The position numbers and the translations under genes are program-made. A stretch of 64,000 nt of DNA, taken from Actinocorallia populi. GTDB lineage: Bacteria; Actinomycetota; Actinomycetes; Streptosporangiales; Streptosporangiaceae. Below, in pieces: positions 32,105-41,708 of this stretch. The stretch is taken from positions 124,001 through 188,000 of the forward strand of contig NZ_PVZV01000012.1 of NCBI RefSeq assembly GCF_002995495.1, read 5' to 3'. The notes beneath the pieces were generated by a model. The model worked only from the letters and a program-made list of their open reading frames with translations, ran no database searches and had not been told where the DNA came from. The number at the start of each line of letters is the position of its first letter. Within the stretch, counting starts at the first letter, position 1.

Positions 32105-33511
32105 ATGAACACCAGCGCCGCCCGTACCCGGATCCTCGACGCGCTGCGCCGCCAGGCCGCCGACCCCGGCCGCCGCATCCTGCTCACCGGCGCCGCCGTG
32201 GTCACCATGGACCCGCGGCTCGGCACCCTGCCGCAGGCGGACCTGCTCGTCCAGGGCGAGACCATCGCCGCCGTCGCCCCCGACCTGACCGCGCAGGGCG
32301 CCGCCGACGGCGCCGTGGTCATCGACGCGCGCGGCTTCATCCTCGCCCCCGGCTTCGTCGACACCCACCGGCACGCCTGGGAGGCCCAGCTGCGCCGGAT
32401 CATGCCCGACGTCAACGACCTCGGCGAATACGTCATGTCGACCCTGGCCGGCCTCGCCCCCGCCTACACCCCGCACGACGTGTACGTCGGCACCCGCCTG
32501 GCGGCCATCACCGCCCTGGACTGCGGCATCACCACCCTGCTCGACTTCTCCCACAACTCGCGCACCGCCGCCCACTCCGACAGCGCGATCCAGGCCCTCA
32601 TCGACACCGGCATCCGTGGCGTGCACGCCTCCATGCGCCCTCACTTCGGCGACTGGGACGGCCAGTGGCCGGGCGACCTCGCCCGCCTGAAGGACGAGTA
32701 CTTCTCCACCGACGACGGGCTCCTGACCCTGCGCCTGGCCGCCCTGGCCACCGACGAGATCGCCGGCCCCGACCTCGCCTACGGTCCCCGGCTCGCCCGG
32801 ACCGCCCGGGAACTGGGCATCGGAGTCAGCGTCGACGCCGTCTTCGGCACCCCGTCCTCCGCCGCGGTCATGCAGTGGGAGAAGGCCGGGCTGCTCGGCC
32901 CCGACGTCTCCCTCATCCACTGCACCGGCCTGACCGCCGACGCCTGGCGGGCCATGGGAGCCACCGGCGCCAACGTCGCTCTGGCCCCCACCTCCGACGC
33001 CCAGATCGGGCTGGAGACCGCGATCCCCGCGATCGACGAGGCACTGGCCGCCGGAATCCGGCCCGGCCTCAGCATCGATGTCGAAGTCGCGCTGTCCAGC
33101 GACATGTTCACCCAGATGCGCGCCCTGCTCGCCATCCAGCGGATGCGCGCCGTCAACGCCGCCTACGGCACCGGCACCCGGCCTTCGCGCGTCGGCGTCG
33201 CCGATGTCCTGGACTTCGCCACTTTGTCGGGCGCCCGCAGCATCGGGCTCGGCGCTACCACCGGCTCCCTCACGCCGGGCAAGCAGGCCGACCTCCTGCT
33301 CGTCGGAGCGGAAGACGTCAACACCATGCCGCTCAACGACCCGATCGGCACCCTCGTCCTGGGAGCCGACCCCCGCAACATCGACGCCGTGTTCGTCGCC
33401 GGACACGTCCGCAAATGGGCCGGCACCGTCCTGGACGTCGACGTGGCCGCCCTCGGCGACGATGTCCGCGCCTCCCGCGACAGCGTCCTGCACGCCGCCG
33501 GCCGCGCCTGA
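32105..33511 (+). CDS. amidohydrolase-superfamily enzyme (deaminase/chlorohydrolase-like)
   Basis: 468 residues. The N-terminal metal motif is FVDTHRHAWE (His88, His90). Later strands have SLIHCTGL and IRPGLSIDVEVALSSDMFTQ, and the end (GSLTPGKQADLLLVGAEDVN) is typical of the TIM-barrel hydrolase branch with a small beta-sandwich. The strand that normally gives a third metal histidine reads VSVDAVFG, so metal binding may differ. The product could deaminate or hydrolyse a ring compound. A small secreted Atu4866-like protein follows. Confidence 0.82.
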   Translation: MNTSAARTRILDALRRQAADPGRRILLTGAAVVTMDPRLGTLPQADLLVQGETIAAVAPDLTAQGAADGAVVIDARGFILAPGFVDTHRHAWEAQLRRIMPDVNDLGEYVMSTLAGLAPAYTPHDVYVGTRLAAITALDCGITTLLDFSHNSRTAAHSDSAIQALIDTGIRGVHASMRPHFGDWDGQWPGDLARLKDEYFSTDDGLLTLRLAALATDEIAGPDLAYGPRLARTARELGIGVSVDAVFGTPSSAAVMQWEKAGLLGPDVSLIHCTGLTADAWRAMGATGANVALAPTSDAQIGLETAIPAIDEALAAGIRPGLSIDVEVALSSDMFTQMRALLAIQRMRAVNAAYGTGTRPSRVGVADVLDFATLSGARSIGLGATTGSLTPGKQADLLLVGAEDVNTMPLNDPIGTLVLGADPRNIDAVFVAGHVRKWAGTVLDVDVAALGDDVRASRDSVLHAAGRA

Positions 33512-33543
33512 CCGGCCCGCCCGGCTCAGTGAAAGCCGCCGCC

Positions 33544-33918
33544 ATGGTCCGCTCCGCGCTGCTCGCCACCGGCCTGCTCGCGGCCCTCGCCACCGCCGCC
33601 TGCCACCACCCCGACCCCACCGCCACGAACACCACGACCACCGCCCGGGAGGCTCCCATGACCGCTCAGACCATCACCACCGGCCCCCACCCGCACGTGG
33701 GCATGTGGGTCACCGCCGACGGCCGCATCCGCCAGGAACTCCTGCCCACCGGCCGCTACGAGGAAGCCCGCGACGGCCGCGAACGCGCCTACACCGGCCG
33801 CTACACCGTCACCGGCGACCACATCGACTACTACGACGACCTCGGCTTCACCGCCACCGGCGACGTCCGCGACGGCGTCCTCTACCACGAGCACCTCGTC
33901 CTGTACCGCGAGCGCTGA
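33544..33918 (+). CDS. Atu4866-domain protein with N-terminal signal peptide
   Basis: 124 residues. A hydrophobic leader (ALLATGLLAALATAACHH) ends at a cysteine, with a weak lipobox. The remainder matches the small Atu4866 beta-barrel: HPHVGMWVTADGRIRQELLP, YTGRYTVTGDHIDYYDDLGF. The domain's function is unknown; related genes often sit beside oxidoreductases or amidohydrolases. GTG 33529 is an alternative start. An intracellular form could begin at a second ATG (33658). Confidence 0.78.
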   Translation: MVRSALLATGLLAALATAACHHPDPTATNTTTTAREAPMTAQTITTGPHPHVGMWVTADGRIRQELLPTGRYEEARDGRERAYTGRYTVTGDHIDYYDDLGFTATGDVRDGVLYHEHLVLYRER

Positions 33919-34260
33919 ACCGCGTCCGGGGCGTCGCCGCCCCCGGACCCCGCCTTCTCCACGGGACCACTCGAAGGAGAACACCGCGCACGAGCCGCCG
34001 CGGTGCCCGGAGGCACGGCTCCGACCGGACATCTGCCGGATGGCGAAGGACGATCTGTCCTGTGACGCCTTGTCGGTGGGGGAACGGCTCAACGGGGGAA
34101 CACCTAGACCAGGAACAACGGCAGCCGACTCCCTGCGGCTGCTGGACCGCCCCCACCTGACCGCCGCCGACCCGGGCCGGACCGGCCAGACCCCGCCGGG
34201 ACCCCGCGGTCCCGGATCGGTGACCCGGTCGCCCGGATCGCTGTCCTGGGACGTGACGAC
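33919..34260. other. gap before the TPR protein, possibly a lost N-terminal domain
   Basis: No convincing gene. The frame of the following gene stays open upstream of its ATG for over 100 bases (ending RIAVLGRDD before the Met), so the true start may lie further upstream or a domain may have been lost. Confidence 0.3.
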
Positions 34261-35283
34261 ATGCTCGATCGGCGCACGCTGCTCACCGCCGGAACCTGCT
34301 CACTGACCGCCGCCGCCCTCTCACCCGCCTCCAGGTCCGCCGTCCTGCACCGGACCGGCCCCGCCGCCCGTGCCGGAGCCGGCGACGTCGCCCGCATCCG
34401 CCAGATGACCGGCCTCTTCCAGCAGATGGACGACCGCCACGGCGGCGGTCACGCCCGCAACGTCGTCGCCGCCTACCTCACCCAGGAGGTCGCGCCGCTC
34501 CTGCGCGGCACCACCGGCGCCGCCCGCCCCGACCTGTTCACCGCCGCGGCCGAGCTCGCCTACCTGCTGGGCTGGATGGCCTCCGACGACCTGCGGACCG
34601 GCCTGTCCCAGCGCTACTACATCCAGGCCTTCCGGCTCGCCGAGGAGGCCGACGATCCGGTGAAGTGCGCCACGGTCCTGCGGTCCTTGTCCGTGCAGGC
34701 CGTCGAACTGGGCCGCGGCCGCCAGGGCCTGGAGCTCGCCGAGGCCGCCGGGAGCATGCTCGGCACCCGGGCGCCGCTGCGCACCCGGGCGTGGGTGACC
34801 GGCATGCGGGCGGAGGCCGTCGCGGCCGCCGACCAGGACCACGGCCGTGCCCGCCGCCTCTTGGCCGAGGCCGAAAGCCACCTGGAGAGGGCCGACTCCC
34901 GGCCCCGGGACGAATGGACGGGCGACTACCAACGCAGCAGCTACGAGCACCAGATCGGCCTGACCCTGGGCGAACTCGGCAACTGGTCCCGAGCCGAGAA
35001 ACACTTCCAGGCCTCGATGGACACCAGGGACCCGGCCGAACGCCGCTCCCTCACCCTCGTAGGGGTTCGGCTCGCCCACGCCCAGCTCCGACAGCGCCGC
35101 CCCGAACAAGCCGCCCGAACGCTGCTGGACCTGCGCGAGAACCTGGTGGGAGTCTCCTCCGGCCGGATCCGCAACCACCTGAAGGACATCCACGCCTCCT
35201 GGCGGCCTTATCGGACGGAGGAGAAGGTAGGCGAGGCCGACGAACTACTGCTCGATATCCTCCAACCCGCCAAGAACCGGTGA
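34261..35283 (+). CDS. TPR-like protein resembling the C-terminal part of actinomycete XRE/TPR regulators
   Basis: 340 residues. It begins MLDRRTLLTAGTCSLTAAAL, the linker that in many actinomycete regulators joins an XRE helix-turn-helix to a TPR array. The rest is helical repeats (VAAYLTQEVAPLLRG, LFTAAAELAYLLGWMASDD, RYYIQAFRLAEEADD, YEHQIGLTLGELGNWSRAEK). No DNA-binding domain is present, so it is either N-terminally truncated or a stand-alone TPR effector. The linker also mimics a signal peptide. Confidence 0.68.
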   Translation: MLDRRTLLTAGTCSLTAAALSPASRSAVLHRTGPAARAGAGDVARIRQMTGLFQQMDDRHGGGHARNVVAAYLTQEVAPLLRGTTGAARPDLFTAAAELAYLLGWMASDDLRTGLSQRYYIQAFRLAEEADDPVKCATVLRSLSVQAVELGRGRQGLELAEAAGSMLGTRAPLRTRAWVTGMRAEAVAAADQDHGRARRLLAEAESHLERADSRPRDEWTGDYQRSSYEHQIGLTLGELGNWSRAEKHFQASMDTRDPAERRSLTLVGVRLAHAQLRQRRPEQAARTLLDLRENLVGVSSGRIRNHLKDIHASWRPYRTEEKVGEADELLLDILQPAKNR

Positions 35284-35298
35284 GCGGCTCACGGCCGG

Positions 35299-36537
35299 TC
35301 AGCCGTCGGTGCGGCCGAGGGCGGTGCGGAAGGCGCGTTCGGCGGTGTCGATCTCGGTGATCTGCTTGATGATCTCGCCGGGGGAGGACTCGCCTACGGC
35401 CTTCTGGAGCAGCGGGGTGTGGTCGAGGATCAGGTCGCGGACGACCTGGAGGGGCTTGGGGGCGTGGTGGAAGACCTTGCCGAGGACGAAGGCCTGCTGG
35501 GACTGGCGGGCGGTGTGGGGTTTGCGGGGGTCTTCGTAGGCCTGGAGGGCGGTGCGGACGGCGGCGTGGTCGCGCAGGTCGACGCCTGCGAGGCGGCGGC
35601 CGATGAAGTAGCCGTCCTCGGTGGCCATGCCGGCTCCGTAGGCGGCGTACGGGGAGGTGGGGTGGGCGGCGTCTCCGGCGAGGGTGGCGCGGCCTTTGGA
35701 CCACTGCTTGAGGGGTTTGCGGTCGCGCAGGAGCCAGCGCTGCACGCTGGCGGGGTCGGTGGCGGCGATGAGCTGCGGGAGCGGTGAGGGGAACTCGCGG
35801 GCGAGGGCCGTGGCGGCGGCGTGCAGGTCGCCGGTGAACTCCTCGCGGGCGTCGTGGGCGCTCAGCACCCACCACTGGTAGCCGTCGCGGCCCTGGTGGC
35901 GGATGGAGGTCCAGGCGCCCTGGACGGTGCGGCTGTGGGTGAGGACGCACTGGTTGCGGGGGGCGTCGATGTCCTCGGCGAGGGTGAAGCCGCCGAAGAT
36001 GTGCAGGTTGTGCTCGCGTTTGGGCGCCTCGCCCCACAGGGTGCGGCGGACGAGGGAGTCGATGCCGTCGGCGCCCACGACGACGTCGCATTCGTGGACG
36101 TCGCCGCCGGCCATGTGCAGGCGCACCCCGGTCTCGTCCTGCTCCAGCCGCTCGACGGCGCGGTCGACCTGGAGGACGCCGGGCGGCAGCGCCGCCAGGA
36201 GCCGCTCGTACAGGGCCGGGCGGAGCAGGCCGATGAACCCGCCGCCGTAGTCGCGCACGATGTCGTCGGGCAGCTCGACCGAGACGCGGCGGCGCCCGGC
36301 GGTGTTGCGGAACTCGGTGTGGCAGGGGGAGCCGAGGTCGTCGGTGTCGACGCCCATGAGGCCGAGGGCCTTGATGGGCGGCGGCCACAGGTTGAGGATG
36401 TTGCCGGCCGCGCGGGCCCGGGGGTAGCGCTCCAGGAGCACGACCTCATGGCCGGCCTGGTGGACCGACAGGGCGGTGGCCATGCCGGCGGGGCCGGCGC
36501 CGATGACGGCGACGCGGCCGCGTGGGGTGGATGCCAT
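35299..36537 (-). CDS. FAD-dependent aromatic-ring monooxygenase (class A)
   Basis: 412 residues. FAD-binding RVAVIGAGPAGMATALSVHQ, the DG motif VVGADGIDSLVRRTLWG, and the GD motif ATLAGDAAHPTSPYAAYGAG place it with p-hydroxybenzoate- or salicylate-hydroxylase-like enzymes, which use NAD(P)H and O2. AGGAGG lies about nine bases before ATG 36537. It is divergent from a TetR gene, with an operator between, so it is probably repressed by that protein. Confidence 0.88.
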   Translation of the reverse strand: MASTPRGRVAVIGAGPAGMATALSVHQAGHEVVLLERYPRARAAGNILNLWPPPIKALGLMGVDTDDLGSPCHTEFRNTAGRRRVSVELPDDIVRDYGGGFIGLLRPALYERLLAALPPGVLQVDRAVERLEQDETGVRLHMAGGDVHECDVVVGADGIDSLVRRTLWGEAPKREHNLHIFGGFTLAEDIDAPRNQCVLTHSRTVQGAWTSIRHQGRDGYQWWVLSAHDAREEFTGDLHAAATALAREFPSPLPQLIAATDPASVQRWLLRDRKPLKQWSKGRATLAGDAAHPTSPYAAYGAGMATEDGYFIGRRLAGVDLRDHAAVRTALQAYEDPRKPHTARQSQQAFVLGKVFHHAPKPLQVVRDLILDHTPLLQKAVGESSPGEIIKQITEIDTAERAFRTALGRTDG

Positions 36538-36623
36538 GGGGACGTCCTCCTCAGGTGGGGCGGGGAGCGGGAGAGGTCTCAGTTCGCAGGGCGGGCGTCG
36601 TAGACGGCCGTCTCGTCCGAGAA

Positions 36624-36645
36624 AACTTTAGTGCGTGCTAATGTT
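36624..36645. promoter_or_regulatory. operator-like dyad between the monooxygenase and TetR genes
   Basis: The core TTAG-TGCGTG-CTAA (36628-36641) is flanked by matching AAC and GTT, giving 7 of 8 paired positions per arm. It sits in the divergent promoter region. Confidence 0.55.
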
Positions 36646-36716
36646 TGAAGGATGATGGAGCACGCGTCACACGGTTGTCAAGGGAGCGGGAACGAAAGGG
36701 GCGGCGGTGCGGAACA

Positions 36717-37403
36717 ATGCTCACCATGAGCGAAAGCCAGCCTCCGACCAGCGCTGATCTGCAGATCCGGCCGCCGCTGCAGGAGCGCAGCCGCCGGGTG
36801 TGGACGAGGATCCTGGACGCCGGAGTGGAGATCGTCGAAGAGGGCGGGTACGAGGCGTTCACCATCGCCGCGGTGTGCGAGCGCGCCGAAGTGGCGCCGC
36901 CGACCGTCTACGCCCGCGTCGACACCAAGGACGCCCTGTTCCTGGCCGTCTACGAGCACGGCATCGCCCGCGCCCGGGTCGATGAGGCCGTCTTCGCCGA
37001 CCACGGGCGCTGGACGGACCTGGAACCGGCACGGCTCGTCGGAGCGGTCGTCGCCGAGCTCGCCGGGATGTTCCAGCGCCATGCCCGCTTCCTCGGCGCC
37101 GTGGTGCTGATCTCCGGGGCCCACCCGGAGATCAAACGCCGCGGCTCCCACCACGCCCGCCGCATCGGTGAGGCGTTCACCGCCGTCCTCCTGCGCGCCG
37201 AGCGGCACATCACCCACCCCGACCCCCGCGCCGCAGCCCTGGCCTGTTACGAGACCCTCTTCTCCGCCCTCGTGCTGCGCACCGCCTACGGCCCCGGCTT
37301 CGCCATTCCCGCGACCACCGACCAGGCCTTCACCGACCACCTCGCCCAGACCGCCATCCGCTACCTGCTCGGAGACCAGACGGGCGCCTCTCCTTGGCCA
37401 TAG
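36717..37403 (+). CDS. TetR-family regulator divergent from the FAD monooxygenase
   Basis: 228 residues. DNA-binding domain: ILDAGVEIVEEGGYEAFTIA, AVCERAEVAPPTVYARVDTK, DALFLAVYEHG. ATG 36717 is used; ATG 36726 is also possible. A longer TTG start at 36645 would lie at the operator and is unlikely. Its ligand may be the aromatic substrate of the divergent enzyme (inference). Confidence 0.85.
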   Translation: MLTMSESQPPTSADLQIRPPLQERSRRVWTRILDAGVEIVEEGGYEAFTIAAVCERAEVAPPTVYARVDTKDALFLAVYEHGIARARVDEAVFADHGRWTDLEPARLVGAVVAELAGMFQRHARFLGAVVLISGAHPEIKRRGSHHARRIGEAFTAVLLRAERHITHPDPRAAALACYETLFSALVLRTAYGPGFAIPATTDQAFTDHLAQTAIRYLLGDQTGASPWP

Positions 37404-37415
37404 CCGGCTCGGCGG

Positions 37416-40289
37416 TCACGGAGAACCGGACGCCCTGGAACCGCCGGACGGCGGCGTACGCCGGGATCCGTCCCGGCGGCGGTGCAGATCGGCCAGCGCC
37501 CGCTCGATCGCGGTGAGCGCCGCCGGATCGGTGAAGAGCAGCGCCGTCCGCAGTGTCGAGCCCGCCTCGTAGCGGATCGCACCGCCGAAGGCGCGGGCCC
37601 GTCCCGGATCGTGCTCGGCCAGTATCGACCGGACGAGGCGGAGAGCCTCGGGGTCGTCGACGAGGTCGGCCAGATCGGTGTCGAGGCCGTGCTCGACGAC
37701 GGGCCGTGCCGCGGGGGTCCAGGGCAGGACCCAGCGGTGCCGGCCCGGGCCCGCGTCCGGTCGCGGACCGTCGGGCAGGACGACTTCGGCGGTCGTGTTC
37801 GGCGGCACGAGGGCCGAGACGGTGAGCGCGCCGTCCGCGACGGTCCACTCGACGCTCGCCCTCCCGTACGGTGTGGTCTGCTCGCTGCGGGCGTGCGACA
37901 GGCCGGTGAGCACCGTGGGGGAGACGCGGAGGCGCCGGTAGCCCGGCTCGGCGGGAGCCAGGCCGGCCAGGCCCCGGTGGAGCCAGTCCGCGACGGCGCC
38001 GAGGGCGTAGTGGTTGAACGAGGTCATCTCGTGGGGGTTGACCGAGCCGTCGGGAAGCAGCGCGTCCCAGCGCTCCCAGACCGTCGTCGCCCCGACGGTC
38101 ACCGGGTACAGCCAGGACGGCTCCTCGGTCTGCAGGAGCAGGCGCGCCGCGGCGTCCAGCCGTCCTGTGGCGCAGAGGGCGTCCATGATCAGGGGAGTCC
38201 CGACGAAACCCGTGCCGATGCGGTAGCCGTCCTCCCGGACGATCTCCGCGAGGCGCCGTCCCAGGGCCGCTCGGAGGTCCGGTTCGCGGGCGATGCCGAA
38301 CACGAGGGCCAGGGCGTACGTCGTCGGCCCTTCCGAGACCATCCGGCCGGCCGGTGTCACGTACGTCTGGAGGAACGCCAGCCGTGTCCGTTCCGCGAGC
38401 CCACCGTAGTGGCGGGCCAGTGCGGTGTCCCCGAGGATCCGCGCCGTGCGGGCGACGATGTCCAGGGACCGGAACAGGTAGGCGGACGCGACGAGGGACG
38501 GGTGCGTCCGCCCTTCCCTCGGCCGGTCCGCGGGGGCCTTGGGGTCGAGCCAGTCGCCGAGCTGGTAGCCGCGCGTCCACAGGCCGTCGGGGTCGGCGCA
38601 GGCCAGTTCGGCCTCCGCCCAGGCGCGCATGCTCGGGAACTGGCGGGACAGGAGGTCGATGTCGCCGAGGCGCTCGTAGAGCGTCCACGGGACGACGGTG
38701 GCGGCGTCCCCCCAGGCGGCCACGACGCCGTCGGTGTCCTCGGGCATGGCGCTCGGCACGACGAGCGGGGTGACCCCGCCGTGGCGCGCCTGCTCCAGGG
38801 CGAGGTCGGAGAGCCAGGACGCCAGGAAGGCGCCGCAGTCGTGCAGCGTGGCGGCCGTGCCCGCGAAGACCTGGAGGTCGCCGGTCCAGCCCAGCCGCTC
38901 GTCGCGTTGCGGGCAGTCCGTCGGGATCGACAGGAAGTTCCCGCGCATGCTCCACACGACGTTCTCGTGGAACCGGTCCAGCAGCGGCTCGGAGCTGGAG
39001 AACCGGCCGGTGCGGCGCAGGTCCGAGGAGCAGACGACGGCCGTGACGGACGACGGGTCGAAAGCGCCGGGCCAGTCGTCGATCTGGAGGTAGCGGAAGC
39101 CGTGGAAGGTGAAGCGTGGCTCCCACTCCTCGACGCCGCCGCCGCGCAGCGTGTAGGCGTCCACCGAGTGGGCCTGGCGGAGCTGGCGGGTGGCGAGCTC
39201 GCCGTTCTCCAGGACCTCCGCGTGTCGCAGCGTGACCGTGTGCCCTCGCGGGCCGTCCACCCGGATCCGCACCCGGCCCACGAGGTTCTGCCCGAAGTCC
39301 ACGAGGGTCTTGCCCGACGGCGAGCTCAGCACCGCGACCGGTGCGACCTCCCCGACCCGGCGGACGGGTTCGGCGCCCGCCGGACGCAGCAGCTCATGGG
39401 GGACGTCCCGGACGGCGACCGGCAGCCAGCCCTCCCCGCCGCCGCCCGGCGTGGACCACGCGGGATCGTGGCCCCTGGCGTCGAACCGCTCACCGGCGTA
39501 GACACCGCTGGAGAGCAGAGCGTCCGAAGGCCTGCAACGCCAGTCGGGAGAGGTCCCGACGACGGCATGACGCCCGTCCTCGTAGGTCACTTCCACCTGG
39601 GCCAGGACGGCGGCCGGGCCCTCGTAGGCGCGCCGGGCGCGGCCGAAGAAGCCGTAGCGCTCGGTGAACCAGCCACCCGCCAGCCAGATGCCGAGCGTGT
39701 TGCGGCAGGGGCGCACGAGCCCCGTGATGTCGTGGGTCTGGAAGAGCACCCGGTCCCGGTAGCTCGTCCAGCCGGGAGCCAGGACGTCGGATCCGACGCG
39801 CGCCCCGTTCAGCTCGGCCTCGTAGACCCCGAGCGCGGTCACGTGCAGGCGGGCGCGGACCACGCCCGGCCCCAGGTCGACGGTGTGCCGGAACTGTCCG
39901 GGCCTGTCGTCCGGTGTCCCGGCGGGCAGCGCCACCCAGCACGCCGACCAGTCGGACGCCTCCAGGAGCGGCGCCTCGACGTCGATCTCCGCCGGCTCGG
40001 AACGGACTCCGTCGGAACCCGTGGTCGACACCTGGAGGAGGACGCGTTCGCGGGAGCGCAGTGGACGGAACGGCCACGGGACGCACACCGAGTCGCCGCC
40101 GTCCAGATCGACGGTCTCCGTGCGACCGCCGTCATCCGGCCGGGTCAGGGTGAGCCGGGCGGACGCCTGCCGCCAGCCGGGAGCCGGGGTGTCCGTGCGC
40201 CACGACACGGCGGGCGCCGCGCCGTCCGTCCAGGACGCGCCGTCGCGTCGGCGGCCGGCGCGCAGGTCCGAGACCACGGCATGGGACAA
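37416..40289 (-). CDS. alpha-L-rhamnosidase, glycoside hydrolase family 78
   Basis: 957 residues. N-terminal beta-sandwich domains (about 1-420; LNGARVGSDVLAPGWTSYRD is typical) precede the (alpha/alpha)6 catalytic domain. The catalytic-acid segment is IPTDCPQRDERLGWTGDLQ (455-473) and the general base is Glu739 in ATTVWERWDAL. There is no signal peptide, so it acts on imported rhamnosides. The start is TTG 40289 with GGAGGTG five bases upstream. It is divergent from the ROK regulator over a shared operator. It would remove terminal rhamnose from compounds such as flavonoid rutinosides before further breakdown (inference). Confidence 0.92.
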   Translation of the reverse strand: MSHAVVSDLRAGRRRDGASWTDGAAPAVSWRTDTPAPGWRQASARLTLTRPDDGGRTETVDLDGGDSVCVPWPFRPLRSRERVLLQVSTTGSDGVRSEPAEIDVEAPLLEASDWSACWVALPAGTPDDRPGQFRHTVDLGPGVVRARLHVTALGVYEAELNGARVGSDVLAPGWTSYRDRVLFQTHDITGLVRPCRNTLGIWLAGGWFTERYGFFGRARRAYEGPAAVLAQVEVTYEDGRHAVVGTSPDWRCRPSDALLSSGVYAGERFDARGHDPAWSTPGGGGEGWLPVAVRDVPHELLRPAGAEPVRRVGEVAPVAVLSSPSGKTLVDFGQNLVGRVRIRVDGPRGHTVTLRHAEVLENGELATRQLRQAHSVDAYTLRGGGVEEWEPRFTFHGFRYLQIDDWPGAFDPSSVTAVVCSSDLRRTGRFSSSEPLLDRFHENVVWSMRGNFLSIPTDCPQRDERLGWTGDLQVFAGTAATLHDCGAFLASWLSDLALEQARHGGVTPLVVPSAMPEDTDGVVAAWGDAATVVPWTLYERLGDIDLLSRQFPSMRAWAEAELACADPDGLWTRGYQLGDWLDPKAPADRPREGRTHPSLVASAYLFRSLDIVARTARILGDTALARHYGGLAERTRLAFLQTYVTPAGRMVSEGPTTYALALVFGIAREPDLRAALGRRLAEIVREDGYRIGTGFVGTPLIMDALCATGRLDAAARLLLQTEEPSWLYPVTVGATTVWERWDALLPDGSVNPHEMTSFNHYALGAVADWLHRGLAGLAPAEPGYRRLRVSPTVLTGLSHARSEQTTPYGRASVEWTVADGALTVSALVPPNTTAEVVLPDGPRPDAGPGRHRWVLPWTPAARPVVEHGLDTDLADLVDDPEALRLVRSILAEHDPGRARAFGGAIRYEAGSTLRTALLFTDPAALTAIERALADLHRRRDGSRRTPPSGGSRASGSP

Positions 40290-40396
40290 GGGGACACCTC
40301 CGGGGAGCGATGCGCGGCACAGGCGTTTCGGCGGCAGGATGATGCCCGCCGGTGCGGCGCGTCCGCTGTCGCCTGCCGCGGCGAAGACCTAGCCTA

Positions 40397-40418
40397 ATGT
40401 TCCATTAGAACTTATGTC
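40397..40418. promoter_or_regulatory. putative ROK operator, site 1 (rhamnosidase/regulator promoter)
   Basis: A 22-bp site beginning ATGTTCCATT, with an inner GTTC-CATTA-GAAC dyad, is 18/22 identical to the site at 41716-41737. On the minus strand it falls between ATGACA (-35-like) and TAGGCT (-10-like) of the rhamnosidase promoter. Confidence 0.65.
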
Positions 40419-40442
40419 ATTCCCATACCCCCGGAGGTCGCG

Positions 40443-41705
40443 ATGAGCGGTTCGACTCCCTCGCCCCAGGAGGCTTTCATCCACGGGCGGCTGATCAACT
40501 TGGTGCGGACCGGCCGGGCGCTGACCCGGCCCGCGCTGGAGCAGGAGACGGGCCTGGGCCGCAAGATCGTCGCCCAGCGGGTCCAGCAGGCGATCGACGC
40601 CGGGCTGCTCGAGGACGCCGCCCTCGTCCCGTCCGGCGGGGGCCGCCCGTCCCGGCAGCTGCGCTTTCGCGCCGAGGCCGGGCACGTCTACGCCGGCGTC
40701 GTCGGGGCGACGGAGATGACCGCGGCGGTCGCCACGCTCGACGGCACGCTGGTCGCCTCGCTGCACGAGGACTGGGACGCCGCGGACCGCCCCGACGAGA
40801 CCATGGAGCTGCTGAACGGGCTGTTCGCCCGGCTCGCCCGCAGGACCCGCACCCTGCCGTGGGCCTTCGGGATCGGCGTCGCCGGACCGGTGGACTTCGC
40901 GACGGGCCGCCTCGTCGACCCGCCGATCATGCCGGGCTGGGACGGCTACAGCGTCCGCTCCTGGCTGCGCGACCGCTACGACGCGGCGGTCTGGGTCGAC
41001 AACGACGTGAACCTCATGGCCCTGGGCGAGTGGCACAAGGGGATTCCCCATGACGGCCGCGACCTGCTGTACGTGCTGGCGGACCAGGGCATCGGAGCGG
41101 GCCTGGTGTCCCGCGGGCTCGTCTTCCGCGGCGACACCGGCGCCGCGGGCGACATCGGGCACATCCAGGTCAGCCATTCCTCGGACGTCGTCTGCCGGTG
41201 CGGCCGCACCGGCTGCCTCGAGGCCCTCGCGGGGGGCTGGGGGATCATCCGGCAGGTCACCGAGCGGACGGGGGAGAGCCCCCGGCTGGCGGCGCGGCTC
41301 GCGCAGGAGGGCAGGCTCACCGCCCAGGACGTCGGCCTGGCCGCCGCCGCGGACGACCCGCTGGCCGTCGAGGTGGTGCTCCGGGCGACGCGCCTGCTGG
41401 GGCGGACCACGGCCAACCTGGTGAACTTCGTCAACCCCGGCACGGTGGTGCTGGGCGGCGGCGCGCTGCGCGTCGGGGACTGGGTGCTCGAGACGTTCGA
41501 GGACACCGTCCGCGCCGGCGTCGGCCGGCTCGCCGGGGGGAGGCTCGCGGTGCGGCCGGCCTCGCTGGACTTCAGGGAGGGGGTGACGGGAGCGGCGATC
41601 CTGGCGATCGAGCACCTGTTCGGCCCCTCCTCGGTCGGGCTCTGGATCGAGAACGGCTCGCCGGTCGGCCACGCGGCGCCTTTGCAGCGCCTGTCTCTGC
41701 TGTGA
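40443..41705 (+). CDS. ROK-family transcriptional regulator
   Basis: 420 residues. An N-terminal winged helix-turn-helix (GRLINLVRTGRALTRPALEQ, TGLGRKIVAQRVQQAIDAGL) is fused to a sugar-kinase-like ROK domain with GDIGHIQVSH and the zinc motif CRCGRTGCLEALAGG. The family (NagC/XylR) senses sugars or their phosphates. GGAGG precedes ATG 40443. The neighbours imply that its ligand is a glycoside-derived sugar and that it controls the rhamnosidase and the transporter operon through the repeated operator. Confidence 0.92.
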   Translation: MSGSTPSPQEAFIHGRLINLVRTGRALTRPALEQETGLGRKIVAQRVQQAIDAGLLEDAALVPSGGGRPSRQLRFRAEAGHVYAGVVGATEMTAAVATLDGTLVASLHEDWDAADRPDETMELLNGLFARLARRTRTLPWAFGIGVAGPVDFATGRLVDPPIMPGWDGYSVRSWLRDRYDAAVWVDNDVNLMALGEWHKGIPHDGRDLLYVLADQGIGAGLVSRGLVFRGDTGAAGDIGHIQVSHSSDVVCRCGRTGCLEALAGGWGIIRQVTERTGESPRLAARLAQEGRLTAQDVGLAAAADDPLAVEVVLRATRLLGRTTANLVNFVNPGTVVLGGGALRVGDWVLETFEDTVRAGVGRLAGGRLAVRPASLDFREGVTGAAILAIEHLFGPSSVGLWIENGSPVGHAAPLQRLSLL

Positions 41706-41708
41706 CCC

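Noticed and set aside
37482-40397. Open frame of over 900 codons on the plus strand opposite the GH78 gene
   Set aside because: Its composition is that of an antisense shadow in GC-rich DNA (Gly/Arg/Val/Asp-rich, no domain), while the minus strand encodes a complete GH78 enzyme with catalytic motifs.
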